In this document: positions 45,231 to 57,792 of the stretch, piece by piece
Numbering within the stretch: the first letter of the stretch is position 1
Layout: the number at the start of each line of letters is the position of its first letter
From: CBDCGS01 sp965216915
GTDB taxonomy: Bacteria; Pseudomonadota; Alphaproteobacteria; UBA828
Direction of reading: 5' to 3'
DNA length: 64,000 bases
NCBI GenBank assembly: GCA_965216915.1
Contig: CBDCGS010000005.1
Location: 62,001 to 126,000, forward strand
Translations under genes and position numbers: made by a program
The notes under the pieces: generated by a model
Database searches by the model: none
What the model was told of the DNA's origin: nothing
What the model saw: only the letters and a program-made list of their open reading frames with translations

Positions 45231-46652
45231 ATGCCCGTCGTCACCCGCTTCGCCCCCTCGCCGACCGGCTACCTGCATATCGGCGGTGCCCGCACGGCGC
45301 TCTTCAACTGGCTGTATGCTCGTCATCATGGCGGTGTGTTCCGCCTGCGCATCGAGGACACCGACCGCGCGCGCTCAACCGAAGAGGCGGTTCAAGCCAT
45401 CATCGACGGCCTCCGCTGGCTCGGGCTCGACTGGGACGACGCGCTGGTCCGACAATCGACGCGCCTCGCACGCCATGCCGCGGTAGCGCGGGAGCTGCTC
45501 GCCGCCGACCACGCCTATCGCTGCTACTGTACGCCCGAGGAGCTCGCCGAGATGCGCGCCAGCGCGCGGACCGCGGGCCGCTCGGCCTCCTATGACGGCC
45601 GGTGGCGCGACCGCGATCCCGCCGAGGCACCGGCGGGCATCGAGCCGGTGATCCGCCTGAAGGCGCCGCGCGACGGCGAGACCGTGATCGAGGACGGGGT
45701 TCAGGGCACGGTGCGCGTCGCCAATGGCGAGCTCGACGATATGGTGCTCCTCCGCTCCGACGGCTCGCCGACCTACATGCTCTCGGTGGTGGTCGACGAT
45801 CACGACATGGACGTCACCCATGCGATCCGCGGCGACGATCACCTCACCAACGCCTTCCGCCAGACCCAGATCTTCAACGCGCTCGGCTGGCAGGCGCCGA
45901 CCTACGCGCACGTCCCGCTGATCCATGGCGCCGACGGCGCCAAGCTCTCGAAGCGCCACGGCGCGGTCGCCCTCGGCGCCTATCGGGACATGGGATTTCT
46001 GCCCGGGGCCATGCGCAACGCCCTGCTCCGCCTCGGCTGGAGCCATGGCGACGACGAGATCATCTCAACCGAGCAAGCGATCGCCTGGTTCGATCTCGAC
46101 GCCGTCGGCCGCGGCGCCGCGCGCTTCGATCTCGACAAGCTCACCAACCTCAATGGGCATTACCTGCGCGAGAGCGACGATGCGACGCTGGCCCGCCTGG
46201 TCGAAGAGCGGCTCACCGCCGATGGCCCGGCGGAGATCGATGTGGCAGCCGGCCGGGCGCGCGCGCAAATCATGATGTCCGAGCTCAAATCACGTGCTAA
46301 AACCTTGATCGAACTTGCTGAAAACGCACGTTTTTTATACGCTGCACGGCCACTGGCGATTGCGCCGCGCGCGGCCAAGCTGCTGGGCGCGGATGCGGTC
46401 GCGCGGCTCGGCCGCCTCCGCACGGCGCTCGCAGACCACGACGACTGGGGCGCGGCAGCGCTCGAGGAGGCGATCCGCGCCGCCGCACACACTGAAGAGT
46501 GCAAATTAGGGGCGATGGCGCAACCCCTACGTGCAGCACTAACCGGTTCCGATCGCTCACCGGGAATTTTTGAAGTTCTTGCCGCCCTGGGGCGCGAGGA
46601 AAGCCTCGGGCGCATCGATGATATTCTCGTCCAAGAGTCCCGGCCGAATTGA
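45231..46652 (+). CDS. gltX: Glutamyl-tRNA synthetase
   Basis: This enzyme charges tRNA with glutamate. It has 473 residues. The class I HIGH motif is PSPTGYLHIGGARTALF (His16), and the KMSKS element is KLSKRHG (residues 238-244). The C-terminal anticodon-binding domain is present. The 3' third (46280-46560) contains more A/T than usual. The start at 45231 is the family start. comEC lies divergently upstream. Confidence 0.97.
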   Translation: MPVVTRFAPSPTGYLHIGGARTALFNWLYARHHGGVFRLRIEDTDRARSTEEAVQAIIDGLRWLGLDWDDALVRQSTRLARHAAVARELLAADHAYRCYCTPEELAEMRASARTAGRSASYDGRWRDRDPAEAPAGIEPVIRLKAPRDGETVIEDGVQGTVRVANGELDDMVLLRSDGSPTYMLSVVVDDHDMDVTHAIRGDDHLTNAFRQTQIFNALGWQAPTYAHVPLIHGADGAKLSKRHGAVALGAYRDMGFLPGAMRNALLRLGWSHGDDEIISTEQAIAWFDLDAVGRGAARFDLDKLTNLNGHYLRESDDATLARLVEERLTADGPAEIDVAAGRARAQIMMSELKSRAKTLIELAENARFLYAARPLAIAPRAAKLLGADAVARLGRLRTALADHDDWGAAALEEAIRAAAHTEECKLGAMAQPLRAALTGSDRSPGIFEVLAALGREESLGRIDDILVQESRPN

Positions 46653-46659
46653 AAATCCA

Positions 46660-46739
46660 CCCTCCTGGCCATATCATGCGCACTGCCGATCAAAGCACAT
46701 CGGCCCGACCGGACGGACCAGGAGGGAGAGCCCGTCCGG
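46660..46739 (+). promoter_or_regulatory. Structured leader between gltX and gltA
   Basis: CCGGACGG (46709-46716) and CCGTCCGG (46732-46739) form an 8-bp stem with a 15-base loop. The loop holds CCAGGAGGG (46718-46726), which is the exact complement of CCCTCCTGG at 46660-46668. The loop and the upstream strand could pair, giving a pseudoknot or two alternative folds in front of gltA. It could end gltX transcripts or regulate gltA. Confidence 0.4.
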
Positions 46740-46768
46740 CCACGTCATCAGACAATAAGGAACGCCCT

Positions 46769-48091
46769 ATGACAGCCGACCCCCAGCAGGCTTCGGACAC
46801 CCGCCAATCCGTAACGCTGATCGATGGCGCGTCAGACGGCTCGCTCGAGCTTCCGGTTTTGCACGGCACGCTCGGCCCGGGCGTGATCGACATGCGCACC
46901 CTCTATCGCGAGACGGGGAAGTTCACCTACGACCCCGGCTACACCTCCACGGGTTCCTGCCGTTCGGCGATCACCTATATCGATGGCGAGGAAGGCGTGC
47001 TGCTTCACCGCGGCTATCCGATCGACCAGCTCGCCGAGCAGAGCGACTTCCTCGAGGTGGCCTATTTGCTGCTCTTCGGCGACTTGCCGAATGGCGCGCA
47101 GCACGATGCGTTCGTCGCCACGATCACGCACCACACGATGGTGCACGAGCAGATCAACTATCTCTACCGCGGCTTCAGGCGCGACGCCCACCCGATGGCC
47201 GTGATGATCGGCGTGGTCGGCGCGCTCGCCGCGTTCTATCACGACACCACCGATATCGAAGACCCGCACCAGCGGATGATCGCCTCGCACCGGCTCATCG
47301 CGAAGATGCCCACGATCGCGGCGATGGCCTACAAGTACAATGTCGGCCAGCCCTTCGTGTATCCGCGCAACGACCTGAGCTACGCCGAGAACTTCCTGCA
47401 CATGATGTTCGCGGTGCCGTGTGAGGACTACCGCATCAACCCGCTCCATGCGCGCGCGATGGATCGCATCCTCATCCTGCACGCCGACCACGAGCAGAAC
47501 GCCTCCACCTCGACGGTGCGGCTCTCCGGCTCCTCCGGCGCCAACCCTTATGCCTGCATCGCGGCCGGCATCGCGACGCTTTGGGGCCCGGCGCATGGCG
47601 GCGCCAACGAGGCAGTCGTCCACATGCTCCACGAGATCGGCTCGGTCGAGCGCATCCCGCAGTTCGTCCAGCGCGCGAAGGACCGCGACGATCCGTTCCG
47701 CCTCATGGGCTTCGGCCATCGCGTCTACAAGAACTACGATCCGCGCGCCAAGGTGATGCGGCAAACCTGTCATGAGGTGCTCGACGATCTCGGGATCGAC
47801 AACGAGATGCTGAAGATCGCGATGGAGCTCGAGCGGATCGCGCTCGAGGACGACTACTTCATCCAGCGCAAGCTCTATCCCAACGTCGACTTTTATTCGG
47901 GACTGATCCTGTCCGCGCTCGGCATCCCCTCGCATCTCTTCACGGTGATCTTCGCCCTCGCCCGCACGGTCGGGTGGGTGGCGCAATGGAACGAGATGAT
48001 CGAGGACCCGGAGCAGAAGATCGGTCGTCCGCGCCAGCTCTATGTCGGCCCGGCGCAGCGCGATTTCGTGCCGCTGGCCTCCCGTGGGTAG
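46769..48091 (+). CDS. gltA: Citrate synthase
   Basis: This enzyme makes citrate from acetyl-CoA and oxaloacetate and starts the TCA cycle. It has 440 residues, a type II (hexameric) form. Active-site residues are seen in LHADHEQNASTSTVRL (His), WGPAHGGANEAVVHML (His) and FGHRVYKNYDPRA (His, Asp nearby). The N-terminal zinc-type region of type II enzymes is partly retained. The ATG at 46769 is preceded by AAGGAAC; a longer frame starts in gltX. The leader upstream is structured. Confidence 0.97.
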   Translation: MTADPQQASDTRQSVTLIDGASDGSLELPVLHGTLGPGVIDMRTLYRETGKFTYDPGYTSTGSCRSAITYIDGEEGVLLHRGYPIDQLAEQSDFLEVAYLLLFGDLPNGAQHDAFVATITHHTMVHEQINYLYRGFRRDAHPMAVMIGVVGALAAFYHDTTDIEDPHQRMIASHRLIAKMPTIAAMAYKYNVGQPFVYPRNDLSYAENFLHMMFAVPCEDYRINPLHARAMDRILILHADHEQNASTSTVRLSGSSGANPYACIAAGIATLWGPAHGGANEAVVHMLHEIGSVERIPQFVQRAKDRDDPFRLMGFGHRVYKNYDPRAKVMRQTCHEVLDDLGIDNEMLKIAMELERIALEDDYFIQRKLYPNVDFYSGLILSALGIPSHLFTVIFALARTVGWVAQWNEMIEDPEQKIGRPRQLYVGPAQRDFVPLASRG

Positions 48092-48248
48092 GAGCGCATC
48101 TCGGCGCAGGTTCGCCCGGCGTCATCATCCGGTAGCGCGTCAATCCGGCGCGCGGATCGTCATCGGCAGGACCGCACCGCCGCTGGCGGCCAATGACAAC
48201 AAGCCGACCGGCCATCGCGCGATCGACGGGCGAATCGTGCTCGGCGCG

Positions 48249-48833
48249 CTACTCGTCTGCGCCCTGGCCTGCCTGGTGCTCACCGTCCTCGGGTAAAACC
48301 GGATCGTCCGCCGCCTTCGTCGCGGCGTAGTAGACCACCGCGGCACCGTCACGAACCGTGCGCTTAAGAAAACGCATCCCGGCCTTCTCCATCACCCGTA
48401 ACGACGCGAGGTTGGGCGCGTCCGCCACCGCGACCACCCGCGCGAAACCGCCGCAGGTCAACGCGTGGCCGATCAGCGTGCGCGCGAGCTCGGTTGCGAT
48501 ACCCCGCCCCCAGAGCGATGGCGCGACGCCGTAGATCAGCTGCGTCTCCGGCGGCGTGAAGAAATCACGGAACCCGGCAAACCCGACGAGCCCCGGCGTG
48601 TCATCGCGCCACCACACGCTCCAAAGCCCGCAGCCCCGCGCGCGAAAATCCGCCTCGCTCTGTGCGACGGCCTCGGCCACCCACGCGCGCGCGACGACCG
48701 CGTCGTCCAGCAGAAAGCGGCGCACGCCCGGCGTGGTCAGCAAGGCATGCAGGGCGTCGACATCGTCATCGCTCCAGGGCCGGAGCGCGAACCGCGCGGT
48801 CGTCAGGTGGTGCGTCGCGGCCACGCGCCGCAC
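48249..48833 (-). CDS. GNAT family N-acetyltransferase (RimJ/RimL type)
   Basis: This acetyltransferase has 194 residues. The GNAT core reads LRPWSDDDVDALHALLTTPGV at the start, GLVGFAGFRDFF, then the acetyl-CoA loop APSLWGRGIATELARTLIGHAL, and VADAPNLASLRVMEKAGMRFL, which is typical of RimJ/RimL-like enzymes. It lies 9 bases downstream of the acetoacetyl-CoA synthetase gene and may be cotranscribed. The acetylated target is not predictable. Confidence 0.88.
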   Translation of the reverse strand: MRRVAATHHLTTARFALRPWSDDDVDALHALLTTPGVRRFLLDDAVVARAWVAEAVAQSEADFRARGCGLWSVWWRDDTPGLVGFAGFRDFFTPPETQLIYGVAPSLWGRGIATELARTLIGHALTCGGFARVVAVADAPNLASLRVMEKAGMRFLKRTVRDGAAVVYYAATKAADDPVLPEDGEHQAGQGADE

Positions 48834-48842
48834 GCCGCGCGA

Positions 48843-50795
<1,953 letters not shown>

Positions 50796-50887
50796 GGTCT
50801 CTCTCCCAGATTGCCGACGCGGCACTCTTTACAAGATGGAGGCGCCTTGTCAAAACCCGCCGCCGCCCGCCTTGCCGCGTTTCCATA

Positions 50888-50916
50888 TTGACATTTGCCG
50901 CGCCTTCCTTATTAAA
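50888..50916 (+). promoter_or_regulatory. SUF operon promoter
   Basis: A perfect TTGACA (50888-50893) is followed after 16 bases by TATTAA (50910-50915). It lies 37 bases before the regulator start. An iron- or Fe-S-responsive operator is expected but I cannot identify one by eye. Confidence 0.7.
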
Positions 50917-50952
50917 ACGGACGAATTCAGTCCCATATATGGATGGCGTCCC

Positions 50953-51414
50953 ATGATCCGCATCAGCCGGCTTGCCGATTACGGGGTCGTGGCCATGGCC
51001 CACATGGCGCGCGCGCCCGAGACGCTGCACACGGCGGCGAGCGTGGCCGCCGACACCGGCGTGCCGCTGCCGACCGCAAGCAAGCTGCTCAAGACCTTTG
51101 CGCGCGAAGGCTTGCTGACCTCGCAGCGCGGCGCCAAGGGCGGCTACACGCTGAGCCGGAGGCCGGAGGCGATCTCCGTCGCCGAGATCGTGGTCGCGAT
51201 GGACGGCCCGATCTCGCTCGCCGATTGCCTGGAGGGCCCCTCGGGCACGTGTGAGCTGGAGAGCATGTGCGCGGTGCGCGGACCCTGGCAACGCATCTCG
51301 AGCGCGATTCGCGTCGCGCTGGAGGAAATCTCGCTGGCCGACATCGCGACCTCGGCTGCCATGCCGGCGATCGACCCGAGCCAGACAGCCTACGCGGAGA
51401 CGAAGAGAGCATGA
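50953..51414 (+). CDS. Rrf2-family SUF operon regulator
   Basis: This is a winged-helix repressor with a [2Fe-2S] cluster that reports Fe-S status and controls the suf genes. It has 153 residues. The N-terminal HTH is MIRISRLADYGVVAMAHMAR with TASKLLKTFAREGLLTSQRG, and the cluster cysteines are Cys92, Cys100 and Cys106 (DCLEGPSGTCELESMC). The spacing C-x7-C-x5-C differs slightly from IscR (C-x5-C-x5-C) but fits alphaproteobacterial SUF regulators. The stop overlaps sufB as ATGA. Confidence 0.93.
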   Translation: MIRISRLADYGVVAMAHMARAPETLHTAASVAADTGVPLPTASKLLKTFAREGLLTSQRGAKGGYTLSRRPEAISVAEIVVAMDGPISLADCLEGPSGTCELESMCAVRGPWQRISSAIRVALEEISLADIATSAAMPAIDPSQTAYAETKRA

Positions 51415-52871
51415 GCGCCACCCGCGACACGGCCGCGACCGTCGCCGCGGTCACGGAAAAATACAAATACGGCTTCGTGACCGACATCGAGGCGGATTCG
51501 GCGCCGCCCGGCCTCAACGAGGACATCATCCGGTTCATCTCGGCCAAGAAGAACGAGCCCGACTGGCTCCTCGACTGGCGCCTCAAGGCGTTTCGGCTTT
51601 GGGAGACCATGCAGGACGAGGAGCCGAGCTGGGCCAAGGTGCACTACCCCAAGATCGACTTTCAGGACGCCTGCTATTTCTCGGCGCCGAAGAGCGACGC
51701 CGACCGCCCGAAGAGCCTCGACGAGGTCGACCCCGAGCTGCTCCGCACCTACGAGAAGCTCGGCATCCCGCTCCAGGAGCAGGAGGTCCTGGCAGGCGTC
51801 GCGGTGGACGCCGTGTTCGACAGCGTCTCGGTCGCCACCACCTTCAAGGACAAGCTCGCCGAGATGGGCGTGATCTTCTGCCCCATCTCGGAGGCTGTGC
51901 AGACCCATCCTGAGTTGGTGCAGGAATATCTCGGCTCGGTCGTGCCCTACGCCGACAATTTCTACGCAACGCTCAACTCGGCCGTGTTCACCGACGGCTC
52001 GTTCGTCTACGTGCCGAAAGGCGTGCGCTGCCCGATGGAGCTCTCCACCTACTTCCGCATCAACGCCGCGAACACGGGGCAGTTCGAGCGCACGCTGATC
52101 ATCGCCGACGCGGGCTCCTATGTGAGCTACCTCGAGGGGTGCACAGCGCCGATGCGCGACGAGAACCAGCTTCACGCCGCGGTGGTCGAGCTAGTCGCGC
52201 ATGACGACGCCGAAATCAAGTACTCGACGGTGCAGAACTGGTACCCGGGCGATGAGGAAGGGCGCGGCGGCATCTACAACTTCGTGACCAAGCGGGGCGC
52301 CTGCCGCGGCGCGAATTCGAAGATCTCGTGGACCCAGGTCGAGACCGGCTCCGCGATCACCTGGAAATATCCGAGCTGCATCCTGCAGGGCGACAATTCC
52401 GTCGGCGCGTTCTACTCGATCGCGATCACCAACAACCGCCAGCAGGCCGACACCGGCACGAAGATGATCCACATCGGGCGCAACACGAAGAGCCGGATCA
52501 TCGCCAAGGGCATCGCGGCGGGCCGCTCCGACAGCACCTATCGGGGGCTCGTGCGCGTGCAGGGCAAAGCGGAAGACGCGCACAACTACACCCAGTGCGA
52601 TTCACTCCTGATCGGCGAGCGTTGCGGCGCGCACACGGTGCCCTACATCGAGTCACGCAATCCGACGGCGCGGGTCGAGCACGAGGCGACGACCTCGAAG
52701 ATCAGCGAGGACCAGCTCTTCTATTGCCGCCAGCGCGGCATCGACGAGGAGGATGCCGTCGCGCTCATCGTCAACGGCTTCTGCCGCGAGGTTCTCCAGG
52801 AACTTCCGATGGAGTTCGCGGTCGAGGCGCAAAAGCTAGTCGCGATCAGCCTCGAGGGAAGCGTCGGCTAG
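51411..52871 (+). CDS. sufB: Fe-S cluster assembly scaffold subunit SufB
   Basis: SufB is the scaffold subunit of SufBC2D on which clusters form. It has 486 residues. Typical SufB runs include YPKIDFQDACYFSAP, VPKGVRCPMELSTYFRINA, and the C-terminal LFYCRQRGIDEEDAVALIVNGF. The conserved cysteine in YTQCDSLL(I)GERCGAHT is a likely cluster ligand. Overlap with the regulator by ATGA supports coupling. It leads the structural part of the operon. Confidence 0.97.
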   Translation: MSATRDTAATVAAVTEKYKYGFVTDIEADSAPPGLNEDIIRFISAKKNEPDWLLDWRLKAFRLWETMQDEEPSWAKVHYPKIDFQDACYFSAPKSDADRPKSLDEVDPELLRTYEKLGIPLQEQEVLAGVAVDAVFDSVSVATTFKDKLAEMGVIFCPISEAVQTHPELVQEYLGSVVPYADNFYATLNSAVFTDGSFVYVPKGVRCPMELSTYFRINAANTGQFERTLIIADAGSYVSYLEGCTAPMRDENQLHAAVVELVAHDDAEIKYSTVQNWYPGDEEGRGGIYNFVTKRGACRGANSKISWTQVETGSAITWKYPSCILQGDNSVGAFYSIAITNNRQQADTGTKMIHIGRNTKSRIIAKGIAAGRSDSTYRGLVRVQGKAEDAHNYTQCDSLLIGERCGAHTVPYIESRNPTARVEHEATTSKISEDQLFYCRQRGIDEEDAVALIVNGFCREVLQELPMEFAVEAQKLVAISLEGSVG

Positions 52872-52916
52872 GCCAACCCGTCGTCACGCACACGAAGAAC
52901 GAAGAGACGCGAACGC

Positions 52917-53666
<750 letters not shown>

Positions 53667-53677
53667 TCGGAACCGCA

Positions 53678-55005
53678 ATGACGACAAGCGCCCGTCACGC
53701 CCGATCGATCCCTTTCGGCTATGCTGCGGAGGCAACGCCGCCGCCGATGGCGGCGAACCCGCCCGCCTGGTTCCAGGCGCTGCGGCAGAGCGCGAAAACC
53801 CGCGCGGTCGAGCATGGGCTGCCCAGCGCGCGCACGGAGGCGTGGAAGTACACCAACCTCGCCCCGCTGGCGAAACGCCGGTTCGACGATGCCGACACGG
53901 GCTCCAGCGTCGCATCGTCTGCGCCGGCGGCCGAAAGCGGGCTGGAGGGCCCTTGCCTCAGCTTCGTGAACGGCCGGCTGTGCCCTGCGCTTTCCCGCCT
54001 GGACGACCTGCCGGACGGCCTTCGTGTCATGGGCCTCGCGCAGGCGCTCTCCGAAGATCCGGCCTGGGTCGAGGCGTCGCTCGGATCCACGGTAGCGCTC
54101 AATGGCAACGCGCTTGCGGCACTCAACACCGCGTTCACCGGCGACGGCTGCTTGATCCACGCCGCCGCCGACGCCGCGCCCGCCGCGCCGATCCATCTGC
54201 GTTTCATCAGCCAGGGCGAGGACGCGGCCCGCGCCTATCACCCGCGGATCGTCATCACGGCCGAGCCAGGCAGCGCGCTCAGCGTGGTCGAGACCCACGA
54301 GGGCGCGAGCGAACGCGAAGATTGGTCGAACCCCGTCACCGAGGTCCGTGTCGCCGAAAACGCCCGGGTGCGTCACGTCAAGCTGCAGGCCGAGGCGGCG
54401 CAAGCGATCCACACGGCGCTCACGGTGGCCGAGGTCGGCCGCGCGGGGCGCTATGAGAGCATGGTGCTCACCGTCGGCGCGGCGCTCTCGCGCAACGAGA
54501 TCCACGTGGCGCTCGCCGGCGAGGGTGCGGAATGCGCGCTCAATGGCGGCTACATGATCCGGGGCACCCAGCACGCCGACACCACCACCGTGATCGATCA
54601 CGCGGTGCCCCACTGCGCGAGCCGCGAGGTCTACAAGGGCGTGCTCGACGATCGGGCGCACGGCGTCTTCCAAGGCAAGATCATCGTCCAGCGCGACGCG
54701 CAGCGGTCCGACGGCCACCAGCTCAACCGGGCTCTCCTGCTCTCGAAGCAGGCCGAGGTCAACAGCAAGCCGGAGCTCGAGATCTACGCCGATGACGTCG
54801 CCTGCAGCCACGGCGCGACAACCGGCGACCTCGATCCGGATCAGCTCTTCTATCTGCGCGCCCGCGGCATCGACCGCGCGGCCGCCGCCGCGCTCCTCGT
54901 GGAGGGCTTCATGGGCGAGGTGCTGGAGGCGGTGCCTGCGGGGCCAGAGCGCGACCTGCTCATCCGCCGCGTCGCGGCCTGGATCGACGCGCGGAGCACC
55001 GACGC

Positions 55006-55009
<4 letters not shown>
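53678..55009 (+). CDS. sufD: Fe-S cluster assembly protein SufD
   Basis: SufD pairs with SufB in the scaffold. It has 443 residues. The N-terminal RTEAWKYTNLAPLAKRRF is a SufD hallmark, and the C-terminal DDVACSHGATTGDLDPDQLFYLRARGID carries the conserved Cys and His. The beta-helix core lies between. It overlaps sufS by four bases (ATGA). Confidence 0.96.
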
Positions 55010-56261
<1,252 letters not shown>

Positions 56262-56262
<1 letters not shown>

Positions 56263-56723
56263 TGTCCGAGCTACGTGAGCTCTACCAAGAGGTGATTCTC
56301 GACCACGGCAAGGCGCCGCGCAATTTCGGCCGGCCTGCCGATGCGACATGTGAATCGAACGGGCACAACCCGCTCTGCGGCGACACCGTGACGATCTACC
56401 TCTCGGTCGAGGGCGACGTGATCAAAGACGTCGGTTTCGAAGGCCGGGGCTGCGCGATCTCGATGGCCTCCGCCTCGATGATGACCGAGATGATCAAGGG
56501 ACACACGGTGCAAGAGGTCGAGGCCATGTTCCAGAGCTTCCGCGGTCTCGTGGCACCTGAGGAGCAGGTCTGCGCACCGGGCTTCCAGGCCCCGGACCTC
56601 GACAAGCTGATCGTGCTGGCGGGGGTGCGCGAATTCCCGATGCGCGTCAAATGCGCGACGCTGGCCTGGCACACCCTCAAGGCCGCGCTGCGGGGCGAGA
56701 CGTCGGAGGTGACCACAGAATGA
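56262..56723 (+). CDS. sufU: SufU-type sulfur acceptor / scaffold
   Basis: This IscU-like protein receives sulfur from SufS. It has 153 residues, longer than IscU because of the about 20-residue insertion that marks SufU. Ligands are Cys39 and Asp41 (PLCGD), Cys64 (GRGCAIS) and Cys131 (RVKCATLAW). In Gram-positive bacteria a zinc at this site accepts the persulfide; the alphaproteobacterial form is inferred to be similar. It overlaps sufS and the next gene. Confidence 0.93.
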
Positions 56724-57349
56724 TGAGCCTGTTCCGCAGGAAACGCGCGGCCCCGGAGGAGCCACAAGCCGGGCCCGCGCCACAGATCGATCCGACGCCC
56801 GCCGAGCCGCGCGCTGAGCCCGCGCCCATGGAGCCGCACGCGGCTCCCGCGTCGGTGGAGCCGGCGCCGGACGGCCGCGATGGTGCCGCGGCGCCGGAGC
56901 CCGCCACGCCGGCCCCGCCGCCCTACGAGCCGTGGGCGCCGGGCGGCGCGTCGATGGATCCGATTGGGTTGATGCCGAGCATCGTCCCGCTCGACGAAAC
57001 CTGTGAGCTGGAACGCCCGATCCCGCCGGGAATGTCGGACGACCACCCACTGGCGCGGCCAATCGCGCGCGCGCTCAGCGCGGTCTACGACCCCGAAATC
57101 CCAATCAACATTTATGAACTTGGGCTCATTTACCATGTGGAGATCGATGCCGAGAACAATGTCCATGTCCTCATGACGCTGACGGCGCCGGGCTGTCCGG
57201 TGGCGGGCCAAATGCCCGGCATGGTCGAGCATGCGCTGGTCAGCCAAGTCGAGGGGATTGGCGATGCCGAGGTCGAGCTGGTGTGGGACCCGCCCTGGAG
57301 CCCCGACCTGATGTCGGAGGCCGCGCGTCTCGAGCTCGGCTTCATGTAA
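56720..57349 (+). CDS. sufT: SUF system MIP18-family protein SufT with disordered N-terminal extension
   Basis: SufT helps mature Fe-S proteins. It has 209 residues. The MIP18/DUF59 domain is the C-terminal 110 residues: SAVYDPEIPINIYELGLIYHV, LTAPGCPVAGQMPG with the conserved Cys, and VELVWDPPWSPDLMSE. The N-terminal 85 or so residues are rich in Pro, Ala and Glu, with repeats like PAEPRAEPAP, and are probably disordered. Family members usually start near the domain. An ATG at 56723 is also possible. The gene overlaps sufU by ATGA. Confidence 0.9.
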   Translation: MMSLFRRKRAAPEEPQAGPAPQIDPTPAEPRAEPAPMEPHAAPASVEPAPDGRDGAAAPEPATPAPPPYEPWAPGGASMDPIGLMPSIVPLDETCELERPIPPGMSDDHPLARPIARALSAVYDPEIPINIYELGLIYHVEIDAENNVHVLMTLTAPGCPVAGQMPGMVEHALVSQVEGIGDAEVELVWDPPWSPDLMSEAARLELGFM

Positions 57350-57366
57350 GCGATGGTACGGCTACG

Positions 57367-57708
57367 ATGAAAGACGTAATCAAGGTCACCGAGGCGGCGG
57401 CGAAGCGCGTGCGGCACCTTCTGACGCTCCGCGCGGATGGCGTGCCGGCCGAGGGCATCAAGGTTGGCGTCAAGAACGCCGGCTGCTCCGGCATGTCCTA
57501 CACGATCGACTATGCAGACGAGATCGGCCCTCACGACGAGGTGATCGAAAGCCACGGCGTCAAGGTGGTGATCGAGCCGACGGCGGTCATGTTCCTCATC
57601 GGCACCGAGCTCGACTTCGTGGAGGAAAAGCTCTCCGCCACCTTCGTATTCCGCAACCCGAACGTCACGAGCACCTGCGGCTGCGGCGAATCCTTCGCCG
57701 TCGGTTGA
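57367..57708 (+). CDS. HesB/IscA-type Fe-S carrier (SufA-like)
   Basis: This small carrier transfers clusters to target proteins. It has 113 residues. The three ligand cysteines are Cys40 (KNAGCSGMSY), Cys104 and Cys106 (TSTCGCGESF), the standard A-type pattern. The ATG at 57367 is the family start. It ends the SUF operon; sufT lies 17 bases upstream. Confidence 0.95.
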   Translation: MKDVIKVTEAAAKRVRHLLTLRADGVPAEGIKVGVKNAGCSGMSYTIDYADEIGPHDEVIESHGVKVVIEPTAVMFLIGTELDFVEEKLSATFVFRNPNVTSTCGCGESFAVG

Positions 57709-57792
57709 ACCGTCTCCTGATTCCGGCCTGTCGCTGCGCGGCGGCAACGGGCACACTGCGGCGACGCGATGGCGCCACGAGAGGGACGGAAC

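Noticed and set aside
48092..48296. Possible small membrane protein with PLAANDNKP and a hydrophobic tail
   Set aside because: The tail looks protein-like, but no start codon lies outside gltA and the end overlaps the GNAT gene.
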